A DNA stretch of 64,000 bases, from contig CM057152.1 of the NCBI GenBank assembly GCA_029962745.1, forward strand, positions 20,414,324 through 20,478,323, read 5' to 3'. Below are positions 31,475 through 41,770 of this stretch, piece after piece (positions within the stretch are counted from its first letter, which is position 1; the number at the start of each line of letters is the position of its first letter). The stretch is from Echinometra lucunter. Its lineage: Eukaryota > Echinodermata > Echinoidea > Camarodonta > Echinometridae. The position numbers were made by a program, and so were the translations under genes. The notes below the pieces were generated by a model. That model searched no databases and was not told where the DNA came from. It was given only the letters and a program-made list of their open reading frames with translations.

Positions 31475-31679
31475 TGATCTAAAATAAAATGTAACTTAAA
31501 ATGTCTGCTTCACATACAACTTTCTCTTCTCGTCTATATTTCCCAGGATTATGTCTCTAAACACATTGATCTCAATATATTTCCCGTATTTTTTCATGTT
31601 TTCACATGCTTTTAAATTATTTCTTATTACAATCTTACTGGGCTTCTTGATATCCATCTCATATCTCCCTCAACTCCCC

Positions 31680-31740
31680 CCCCCCTCTCTCTCTCACACA
31701 CACACACACCCGCACACACACACTCTCGCACACACACACC
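31680..31740. repeat. CT/CA microsatellite
   Basis: C run, then CT and CA repeats over about 60 bp. Similar CA/CG repeats recur at 31977-32006. No coding content. Confidence 0.9.
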
Positions 31741-32220
31741 TAGCAATGACCCCCTTTTCTTGATATCCTTTTTGCGTTATGTGAGTAGTGTATCTGTAGT
31801 TTTCACGATTACTGTTTTTTTTTCTCAGATCTTTATTGCATTTGCATTCCCGTTATCAGCATTGGAAACATCGGTCTCTGCAGAGGAGGTGGTCGCCAAA
31901 TCTTGACTGATACATATTCGTTTGAATAAGACCCCCCCCCCCAAAAAAAAAAATATATATATAAACAAATAAATGAACACACACACGCGCGCGCGCACGC
32001 ACACACAAAACCCTGTTCAGTTTGTTTTAAGTCATCAAAAAGGCGTAGAAGGGGTAGGTGAATACTTTTCTTAGTAAGTGATTACTTCTTTTCTTATTAG
32101 TAAAGAATCTAAAATCAAATAGATTGAAAGCCTTTCAGATATATGAATGTTGTATATGAATGCTTACCAGAGAGAAAGATCTGACACACTGAGGCCGGCG
32201 TAGTACTGCAGCAAAATAGC

Positions 32221-32336
32221 CTACTTCGCAACAGCTACATTACAATTTTGAAGACGTCTTCTCATGTCTTTATGTACGTCTCTTTTCCGGCGTAGAAAAA
32301 GTGCCCCGAACACGATTGGAAATGATACAGCTTGTA
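32221..32336 (-). pseudogene. Possible receptor-like terminal exon or relic
   Basis: After a plausible acceptor (ctaaatcgtttacacag) the minus strand reads QAVSFPIVFGALFLRRKRDV and then a very basic tail ending at TAG (32223-32221). A hydrophobic stretch containing FPIVF followed by many Arg/Lys resembles the end of transmembrane helix 7 and helix 8 of a rhodopsin-class receptor, where N-P-x-x-Y/F is expected; the Asn is replaced by Phe. I found no upstream exons with the other helices within several kb. It may be a relic, the last exon of a gene with distant exons, or chance. Confidence 0.2.
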
Positions 32337-33056
32337 CTGTGTAAACGATTTAGAATGTATAATGCAGAAAATACTGCTTTTGGGACTAATGTTGATCAGT
32401 ATATCACCGAGTGTTTCACACGTTGTTTGTAATCATACACAGCCATACCGTTTCTTACATGAATAAACGCTATACTTGCCTGAATAGGTTTTGATTTATC
32501 TCGGATTTTGGTACCCGTATTTCTTTGTGCACTCGACTAAGTCCTAGCTACCTGACGAAGCGTGACCAAGTAATTTTCTGGTCTCATGGTGAGTTGACAG
32601 ACCGCGAAAAGAGATTTTGATAAAGAAAAGTGAAAAAAAAAAACAATAACAACGGGGGTCAGAGCAATTCAAAATATTTGAACGATTAATTTCATTTCTA
32701 CAAGCGACTGTTAGTTTTATAAGCCAAACTTTACAAATAAGGTTCATGATTCCCTTCTTAAATATCGTGTCAACATCAAGGAGAGTTTTTCCTGTCTTTA
32801 TCCATCTCATAGAAAATATCTATTTCATTGAATTAACGAAAGTGATAATACCATTGGTGATACAAGTGATATCATTTTTTTTATTTCAAGGAACGTTGAT
32901 GCAAGAGAAGAATTTCACTTTTAGTTTGAAAACCAGCCTGTTTCTTAAGACAGTGCAGTCTGCGTCCTTGAATATTTTTCAAACAGAAATTTGGGGTCAC
33001 ATAAATGGAGAATCATCATCGATCACCGTCATCGTCGTTATCATCACCATCACCAG

Positions 33057-34790
33057 GGGTGTCGATTTGTGTTCGCGGTTGGGGGGATGATTGATGCTGA
33101 ATATCCTCGGCGAGGGAGAAAAACGACCGAGCGGGGAAAGGATGTGGGGTTCAAACGTGAAGGATCGACTAAGCAAAGTCTACTTCTAAGTCTAATCTAC
33201 CGTCCTTGAATGGAATATTAAGGGGCCTTGATTTGTTTTGTTTTTAGTTGACACTTCTTTCTGAGTATTAAATATCCTGTCCCTTATTTTGCGAGCGAGC
33301 GAAAAATTCCAAGTTTTTGTTACATCAAAATACACTCTAGGCCTAGGAGATTATTTGAATGGTATACCTATATGACAAACCTGCTGCCAAATATTACTGT
33401 TTTAGCACCTCGCTGGTCCACTTGATTAGGCCTACTGTCCAAATCACCTAGCTGTTTCTTTATAATACGAGCGATGAAAACACACTCTTTTGAAGATAAA
33501 GTATTTCGTTATCAAAATACACTATACGCCTATAAGATATATGAGTGGTATATCTGGTCACCACGCTGCCAAGTATGACTCTCTTCCAGCACCTACCTCG
33601 TTGGTCCAGTCTTTTACTGTTCAAAAGCACCCTGCTTTAAAATATTACGAGCGAAGCGAGAGGGGAAAAACACACTCTTTTGAAGATGAAAATTTCGTTG
33701 TCAAAATACACTGTAGGCCAAAAGGTATCCAAACCACATATCTGGCCAATTCGCATACATGCCCAATTTGTTTTCTTTCCCAAACTATCCTGTATGTGTT
33801 AGTTATACGAGTGAGCGCAGCAAGCGACAAAAAAATTACACTCTTAGATACGCCTCAAAGATATCTAAACAGTGTATTCGATCACCTAACCGCCAAATAT
33901 GACGCTCTTTGGCTCGTCGCTTGCCATCTAAAACCATTCAGTTTCTTTATGTGAGCGAAGCGAGCTACCGACAAAAAGCTCTTTCCTTAAAATTAAAACG
34001 TAGAAATGCCACAAAAATAAAAAAGACGATTTTGATGACGTACATCTTCCCACAGAATCCTAGGACACTTTGAGACCTAGCTGCAAAAATATTGTGATGT
34101 TTGGATATGTTGCTGAGGGAATAAGAGTACTTGCTGTGCCAAATTATCATATTTCTAGATTTTATAAGAGAGCGTAGCGAGCGAGCAAGAAAAAGAAATG
34201 GATTATTAAAATACTGGGAACAGTTTCTGGTGTATGACATTGTTACTCCATTCTCATGATTTTATTAACATACATTTTACTGGTATCTTCCCTTCTCATA
34301 TTTGGTATGATAGGAATAGGCTATTGGTCACAGGTCGATATCTCCTTAATTCTTCTATTTTAGGTCTTCTTGCCGTTCAACTCCTTCCAGTTATATTACT
34401 AACGTTAATGACTAGAAGAATAGCATAACATTAGATGGATAAAAAGACAAGATGCAAACCAATTTCCTTTCGTGAGAATAGTAATATAATCGACAATGGT
34501 TAAGATACTTAAAATGCGAGTAGAACAATAGCATAACATTAGATAGACAAGATGCATACCAATTTCCTGTTATAAAGACTACGGCATTGGGTGAGATATT
34601 AAACATGCGAGCGAGCGAAGCGAAAAATATTCTTTTTTTTTTACTGTTTTACCCTTTTCTTCTTTCTTTTACTTTGTTTTTAGGGAATTAACAGAGGGCC
34701 ACGTCATTTAAAAAAAAAATTTATGGTGAATTATCCCCCTAACCAAAATATTGGGGGATATATCCCCCCATCCCCCCGGGTTCGACACCC
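33057..34790. mobile_element. 1.7-kb element with GGGTGTCGA ends and internal degenerate array
   Basis: The ends GGGTGTCGA and TCGACACCC are inverted, and each is followed inward by a G-rich/ccccc tract. The interior is a degenerate tandem array whose units each carry a gcgagcgagcgaa-like block and a cactcttttgaagat ... aaaatacact block. These blocks recur near 33292, 33470, 33650, 33813, 33952, 34167 and 34608, about 140-215 bp apart in the first six. A further near-duplicate of about 110 bp starts at 34411 and 34524 (atagcataacattagat). No protein. Confidence 0.65.
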
Positions 34791-36067
34791 ATGATCATCA
34801 CCCTTTTAATTATTTAGTTTCATGAATACAAGGTATAGCAAACATCTCCAGTGATTATGCCACAAGAGTACCGTATGGTCATCCCTTTTTTTAAACCGTT
34901 TCCCCCTACAAATTACATATTTAAAAAAAACAATGTGATTGCCCCTGACGTCTTTTTTATTCTCTGAATGATATTCATTACTTAATTCATTTTGACAATA
35001 CGACGACAAAACAGTCTTAACACAAAATGTCGATTCATAGATATCTGCAAAGGAATAATTCATCAACATTTCGATAAACTATGTATATAAACCGAAATGG
35101 TTTCTAAATAGGAAAAAATGAAGAAAACTGAAAGTAAATATAACAATGAGCAATATTTACAATCCCTCGTATGCGACAACATAATAATTTCGCAGTTAAT
35201 CGTAATGCTAGATTACAGTTTTGCAAAAATTAATCATATATATAAAAAATTATTAAAATGGATGAAGTTCTGGTACGAGTTTTAAAAAAAATATTCACCC
35301 GGTATATACCCGGCCATCAATCGTAGCTAAAAAAATAATAATAACAGCAGAATAGAATATAATGTTCAAAACTGGAAACTCTATAATGTAAACTTAAAAA
35401 AATTGAGAAAGATGCAATAAAATCAAACATATCTAAAAGTAAAAGAGATTTTAAAAAACCCAACAAAAACACCCCCTAAAAAAAAAAAGAAAAAAAAAAG
35501 AAAAAAACCCAAAACAAACAAAACATTCCCAAGCGCAATATTATAAGATCTATTCGGGAGCAAGAAATTTTTGATAGATACCTTATAGATGACAATATAC
35601 AAAGACATATTTTGAACATATATACATAAAACAACATTCTAAGATCGCTATTTGTTTATTTGTGTTCTTATTCTTAGAAGGAATAACTGATTTGGTAGAT
35701 GTACTTTTGGAAATAAGTTTCACTGTCTTAAATATTCAATGCATAAGATAAAAATAAAAATATACACAGTGTGTGTATATACAGTATGTGTCACTTGAAT
35801 CTTGAATCTTTGTGCCTAAATATCATTCTCTGTTTTTCTGAATATGCTTTCAAAAAAAAAAATCATCAGGAGTGATGCTTAAGAATACCATTGCAGGAAC
35901 GTTCATAGTTGCTCTTACCTTTCAAAAATACTTATTTCTGTGTGGAGTAAAGAACATACACATTCAGTTATCTCAAACGACAAGTTATTAGCTATCATTA
36001 TCAGTATCTTCAATCAATCCAGTAGCTTCCAAATCGCTTCGTCAAACATCGTACACCCCGTGGACAA
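34791..36067. other. AT-rich 3' flank of the glutamine-rich gene
   Basis: No exon was recognised. On the minus strand tttatt at 35655-35660 gives AATAAA and is a candidate poly(A) signal for the upstream gene. A-rich runs at 35455-35510 dominate the rest. Confidence 0.45.
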
Positions 36068-36128
36068 TCACTCCTTCTTAGGATGATGGAAGACCGCTCC
36101 CTTGTAATGTTTCTGGCATCTCCTTCTC
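36068..36128 (-). CDS. Possible alternative last exon of the glutamine-rich gene
   Basis: A very good acceptor (ttttcctttcttcag) precedes 61 nt. If the penultimate exon is spliced at a weak donor just before its stop (CTTCA|GTAGCT), the frame continues as QRRRCQKHYKGAVFHHPKKE and ends at TGA (36070-36068). This gives a C-terminus that replaces the stop at 36548. Phase is compatible, but nothing else proves the exon is used. Confidence 0.4.
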
Positions 36129-36547
36129 CTGAAGAAAGGAAAATTTAATTAAGAAATTGGACAAATTCAGTCAAGAATTCGTCTATTAATTGTGAGGAAA
36201 TGTACAGGAATATGAGAATTTGGAGAGAAACACCAACATCGGCACTAAAATGTAAAAACAAAACAAAAACAAAACAAACAAATCCCACAAAAAACACCAA
36301 AAACATTACCACGATATGCAAATTTGTGTTTTGATGTTTTAACCCTTTTAATTGCCTCTTGATCTACCATAAATACCGCTCCCCATACAAACACTTCATT
36401 CCGTACAATGAGCGACATTAATTCACTGAAAAATCTGTTCATTACAAAGTATATATGAAAGTACATTTTTGGAGAGGGAACATTTAACACAGCGCACATG
36501 CAAATTGTCCCTCTGCCAATAAATGGGGTCTAAAAATGCTTTATAAG

Positions 36548-38873
36548 CTACTGAAGAACCAGCACTTTGCTTTGTTTTCGAAGTTGGCTCTTTGGAGATT
36601 TGGACGGCAGGGGTGAGCATTTTCGATTTTCCCTGTACAATGGAAACAAAATAATATCGTGATTTATAGCCAGGGGAACGATTACAAAAAGTGCATTTTA
36701 GAAGCAAAATAATACAGGAAAGATTATGGGACATTTATCACAGCATACCTTCGTGGTGGATGAGGGTTTAATCGTTGTATATGTTCTATCTCTGCTGGTC
36801 TCACATGCCTCTCTGGGTCCGGAGGAGCATAAGAAAATAGAGGATCATTAGCTGTTTGAAAGAACGATAGATTACAATATTATATGCAGTGAAATATGTT
36901 GGAACTTTCAAATTCTCATCTTTCGTATCCTTTAATAATCAAACTAAAAAGGAAGAAGAAAAAAAAAAAAAGTCTCACACATTTTGCTTGATTGTTAGGA
37001 GGACAGAATAATATAACTGTTACATTTCATCACGAGAAACTGGTGTACAACCGTTCTTTTAATGATTCTTTTAAAATCGAGATAACCTCGGCTCGCTGGA
37101 AGAGTATTACCCCAAGATGATTATTGCTATTTTTTTGATGGAGATAATGTGTACACTGCAACATGATAGTAGGAGCATTTAACGTACTGTTTTGCTCTTG
37201 TTGAGAGTGTCTGACCATGGCCATTACTCTTGACGAATAGCCTTCCCGTTGATCGTGTCGAATAGCCTGCTGCCGTAGCTCCCGTACTACATTCTCTCTG
37301 ATACTCTCAGAACTGCTCCTTGCTGTTCCGAATTGCCCTGCCAAGTCAGATCTTTGTAGGAGATATGGATGCTGATTTCGTTGTCCATGACGCTCCTGCC
37401 TTCGATCTCCTCGCTCTACCTCATCGGGTCGACTTCGCCGCTGCATGTGATACTGATAAAGTGTTCTCTGGATCTGTTCTATATCACTCAGTTGCCGTAC
37501 TCGATGTTCAGGGTGGCTTTGCTGGCGGGGTTGCTGTGGTGGGCCCTGTTGTAAAGGTGGCTGAGGTTGATGAGTTGTGAGATGATCCACAACTTGTTCG
37601 TTGCCTGAAGGTTGAGACTGGACGTTCTCTCTCTGCCCTTGATTCTGTCGTTGTCGTTGAGATGGACTGTCACTTGGTTGCAGAGGTTGGCCTCTTGAAT
37701 CTGTAGAGTGATTTCCTCGAGTCGAGTCTCGCGTACGTTGTTCATCCTCGTCCAAACCTAGGTACTCTCTCACATTTTCTGGAGTTATGAGCACCTCATC
37801 ACTAGGCTGCTGTTCATCTTCCCTTTCATCACTATCTCGCTCAGCTTGCTGATATGCAGGCTGGTGATCCTCAGGTGCTTCCTGGTCACGAGAGGTGTCT
37901 TTTGGAGTGTTTGGATTTGGGATCTTTGCTGCGTCAACGTCAGTTTCCGGTGTAGCTGACGATGATGGTGGAGACAGAGGAGATGTCTCTGAGCGTTGGC
38001 GTTCATTGTTCGACACCGTGCCCTGCGTGACATCTGCTTTGTACTTCTGAGAAGGAGGGGTACCTTTTTCACATCTGCTTTCCCTTCTTTCTTGTCTCTT
38101 AACGTCTTCTGGGAGTGAAGTTGATGGTGATTGCCCTCTTGTGACTGCAGTGTCTTCCAGTCCTGATGATATATTCTAAATAAAGATTATGATAGTGAAA
38201 CATAACAGTGACGTGAATAAATAACTTTTGTAAAGACAACTCTTTTTATCTGTAGTTTTCTATCACTACTCCAGCAATTTCTGCTTCTGCATGCTTTTTT
38301 TTTTCAGTTTAATTTGACAAAATATTTTACACAGAACAACAATAACCATTTCTCTTATAATGATGATGGGCAATGACTTAACGACAAGGTAACTTAAGTT
38401 TACTATGCCTTACGAGGAGAGGGGACTCATAAAACAAAATATTAAAACATGACAAGAGATTGACTTACATTAATTTCTCCCGGGGTTATGTCTTTTCTGC
38501 TCTCTGTGACCTGATAATCCAGTTCAGATTCGGTAACATCCGACTTCGCCGTGCAATTCCATCCTTCATCAGTAATGATTGAATTAAAAATGTAATCCTC
38601 TGCTATGTCTGGGTCGTCGCAAACTGCGTGGACGGCTCTTATTCTTGATAGGAACCTTCTTTTTCGACGACGGCCGCTTTGCTGTTTCCTGGTCGATGTC
38701 GATTTCAACCACTCATACGGATATTCAGCTTCATCGTGTTGGGAATCCTGCCAAGTAGTCTGGGTCTGTCCCAACTCTTCTAACTGCTCATTGCGTCGTG
38801 TTTCGTTTTTCCTTGGGTAATACTTCCCTTGCTGTTTAAACAAAGGCCCCAAGCAACACAAATTTGACACCAT
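36548..38873 (-). CDS. Glutamine/arginine-rich protein of unknown function (four exons)
   Basis: Exons 38873-38469, 38175-37188, 36851-36749 and 36632-36548 join in frame (phases 0, 1 and 2) to 526 residues. Donors include gtaag at 38468 and gtacgt at 37187. I do not recognise the family. Residues about 51-80 contain PYEWLKSTSTRKQQSG and then RRRKRRFLSR, a likely nuclear-localisation-type basic cluster. The long second exon is disordered-looking: S/P/T-rich, then Q- and R-rich (QSQPSGNEQ, QPQPPLQQGPPQQPRQQ), then a possibly helical RQLSDIEQIQRTLYQYHMQR. The third exon reads LFSYAPPDPERHVRPAEIEH, which looks conserved in style. The N-terminus is uncertain: a strong acceptor (cctttgtttaaacag, just before codon 16) means the first exon could start at about 38828 and the true start could lie further upstream. 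A nuclear role is an inference from composition only. Confidence 0.68.
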
Positions 38874-40970
38874 GTCAATGATAAGTTTGAAGGTCTCGTG
38901 TGCCCAGTAGTAATGATGTTCAACAGACTTTCAAAATAAAATGAGAGATAAAATGGATTCAAAACATTAACAAGGTTGAGGTCAAATCTAAATGCAGTTA
39001 AGTTGCATTGCGTTCTGCGCACAAATCACCGGGCTTTAGGCTGCGCTTGGCTCAAGCATAATGTGCATCATACTATGAACGCGTACAAAAATACATAATA
39101 CATAATATCGGCCGCGCCTGCGCCCATTGGCGCCTCTAGTGAGGCGCCACGAGTCGCATACAATAAAGGACATTGGATTATAACGTCACTGATGATGTAA
39201 GAATAGGGACACCTTTATTAGAAAATTTAATCAACTTTATATAGCGTACAAAGTTTTATTGATTCAGGCTACATGAACACGTTTTTATTTTGTTTTTTTT
39301 TTTGTTCAAAAAGTCAAACTGGCTTATATAATACATTCCTTGAAACTTCTCGAGTTTTCTTTATTAAATATGTTGATTGTGTATTCATTCGATTGATTTC
39401 TTTTAGATGTGATCATAATTATTTCTCTTTTCATTTTCATCGATTTCTCTCTATCTTTCTGGTAATATTATTTTTCTTTCATAAAGCTTAATGTTTATCC
39501 AGTTCTCTTACTTTTTCTTTCTATCTCTCTCTCTCTCTCAACCTGTTTTTATTTAGCTTTATCCAATTCTCTCACACTCTCTTTTTTTTCCTTGCGAGAT
39601 ACCAGACGGTCTACCAAGAATCAACGTAGAAGAAGTAGGCAGACAAATTATTTCTGATTAATTCTCTTTCTAAGCTCTTGACATTCAAATTATTTTTCTT
39701 TCTCATCCCTCCCTTAATCTCTCTCTCTCTCTCTCTCTCTCTCTACCTCTTTCTAAGTTGATAATCATTAGGGTGTCAATAAAAATGTATCCAGTAAATA
39801 ATTTCATTGTGCAGTTTTGTTCTACGAACCCTGTGTAACTTTAATCATTCTTTGCAAGTTTATTTTGCTCGATCGTAACACTTCCCTTTTATTTGTTCAA
39901 TGTACCGTCTCCTTGCAGATAAACTTAGATATGACTTTCCCAATTTATAAAATTCATGCAATTTTGTCAAAGGTGGTAGTATTCATACCGTTGTTGTTCT
40001 ATTGCTTTAGCGATCTTTGTAAGTTGACTCTGACTGAATATCTCAGGCTGATGATGAAGTGCCCCAACTTTGAAACATGTACCATTCATCAAAAAGTTAA
40101 AAAAAGTTATGTTTTTGTCATCTTTTTTTTCAAATGCTCTAGCAATATTTCCTCTAAGTGTGTCACCGCGGAACATTGACAGTAAAAATGGTTTATTTCA
40201 TAATGCTCATAATAATTAAATAATGCTATCGAAGAAGTATATATGAGAGTTTAACATCGTTACATAAAGCAGGCTAAAAATACCCCCGAAAAAAATTACC
40301 CTGTCAAACAAAATGAGCCCTAAACACCTACTGCAATAATTTGTCTGCCTAAATGTTAACTGGACTACCACAACATTTCCATACTCTCTCTTCAAATGCA
40401 AAGAAAGATTGAATAAACCTCTAAGTTATACCAATAAATGATGATTACAACTAATGGGTACACACTATTATTCAACCGATTAAGTTTTTCTTTAACTGTT
40501 CAAACTTTTATGCAAATCTAATACATAAAACAGCTTATATTAATATCTTATTGTACCACGTAAATCAACGAAATGTATATTTATCTTAGACACATTCTTG
40601 AATCATGTGAATGGAGTATATCATTCACGTAAGCTCAAAACAAAGAAGTAGTTATCTTTTCTATATAAATAAGTGAACTATGTCCATACCATGATGTACA
40701 GTATAAATATACAGAAGTAATTAGTACAGATGGCGTGCATGCAAAACATGTAAAGAGGCAAGAGAGTTATTAGACAGCCGTCAAAAAGGATTTTGAACTA
40801 TGCGGTTGACAATATCAGCACACACATTATACTGAAATATAATGTACTATATATATCAAATTATACTGAAATACAACGAGCAATCATATTTAAACAAAAC
40901 CATTCAGACCAAGTATGCACAAGTTAATTTTCATGAAAACGGATACGTAAGGAAAACGCCTTAATTTTTT
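38874..40970. other. Stretch without a recognised gene
   Basis: AT- and pyrimidine-rich DNA with TC microsatellites at 39525-39540 and 39719-39744. If the glutamine-rich gene has further 5' exons they would lie here, but I found no pair of splice sites framing a convincing one. CpG-containing sequence near 39100-39160 (atcggccgcgcctgcgccc) might mark a promoter. Confidence 0.45.
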
Positions 40971-41016
40971 GAATGAATGAATGAATGAATGAATGAATGA
41001 ATGAATGAATGAATGA
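40971..41016. repeat. GAAT microsatellite
   Basis: About eleven GAAT units. In the minus-strand sense it lies at the 3' end of the LINE fragment described next and is probably its tail. Confidence 0.95.
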
Positions 41017-41438
41017 CCAAAATTACGAAAATCACAATAATACAGTAATTCGCGGTAATACATACATTTTGGTAAAGGGAGCTAACAAATAGCATATGCT
41101 AATCGAGGTTAGCCCCACAAAGTTGATTACATGAAATGAATCAATGTTATAACCAACTGACTGAAATTTACATCTCTGATATCTTTTTTTAAAATAACAT
41201 ATATCCAATATTTACAACATCAGTAACAGTAATAACCATGGCAACAAGAAGAATAATGATATCGAATATCAAGTGAGCTTATAATGAATAAAAAATGAAC
41301 AATAATGACATACATGAATATTCCTAAAATCAGATTTCAATTTGGTATTCGTCAGTCAAATGATGCTGTAATGCTCGTGCATAACTTCTGCGACTGGAAA
41401 TTTTCCTTAATTCTATCGGCAAATTATTCCATACAACT

Positions 41439-41597
41439 GGGCCCCGTTGCATAAAACTTACCATTAATGGTAACTCTGCCATCAATGGCAACTACCATGG
41501 TAACACTGCTCAACAGCTAATCAAATTCAGGGTTTCCATGGAAGTTACCATTGATGGCAAAGTTACCATTAGTTGTAAGTTTTATGCAACAGGGCCC
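41439..41597. mobile_element. Palindromic MITE inserted in a LINE
   Basis: Ends GGGCCCCGTTGCATAAAACT and AGTTTTATGCAACAGGGCCC are near-perfect inverses (a few bases near the tips differ), and ttaccattaatggtaa-type blocks pair inside. It interrupts the LINE coding sequence between the GP and WNNLP motifs, which dates it after the LINE. Confidence 0.9.
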
Positions 41598-41770
41598 AGG
41601 TCCCGAATAATTATGAGATTGATTGTTTCCCTAGATTGGTATTAATCATTGAAAAATTAGATTTTCTTTGTTTCTTATTTGATAAGGGTGTTCTGGCTTG
41701 GAGAAATGATCATATAAGGTATTTTAGGAGACCTCCATTCTAAAAAAAATAATTAAAAAAAATGTGACAT

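Larger units (their letters stand above)
40971..41755 (-). mobile_element. LINE reverse transcriptase C-terminus, split by a MITE
   Basis: Reading the minus strand, one side gives HFSKPEHPYQIRNKENLIFQ (with later stops) and ends at YSGP near 41598. After the MITE at 41597-41439 the other side continues VVWNNLPIELRKISSRRSYA. The GP-x-WNxLP-ELR pattern is the C-terminal hallmark of Jockey/CR1-type LINE proteins. A 3' UTR with a GAAT tail follows. Confidence 0.75.

Noticed and set aside
31825..31906. Minus-strand segment reading QDLATTSSAETDVSNAD with a stop, 315 bp from the receptor-like exon
   Set aside because: It would make a plausible receptor tail, but no donor in the upstream exon has the phase needed to reach this frame.
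38640..38730. PYEWLKSTSTRK followed by RRRKRRF, similar to a Hox/Cdx hexapeptide and basic arm
   Set aside because: No homeodomain follows; the next residues do not fit helix 1 or the WFxN motif.
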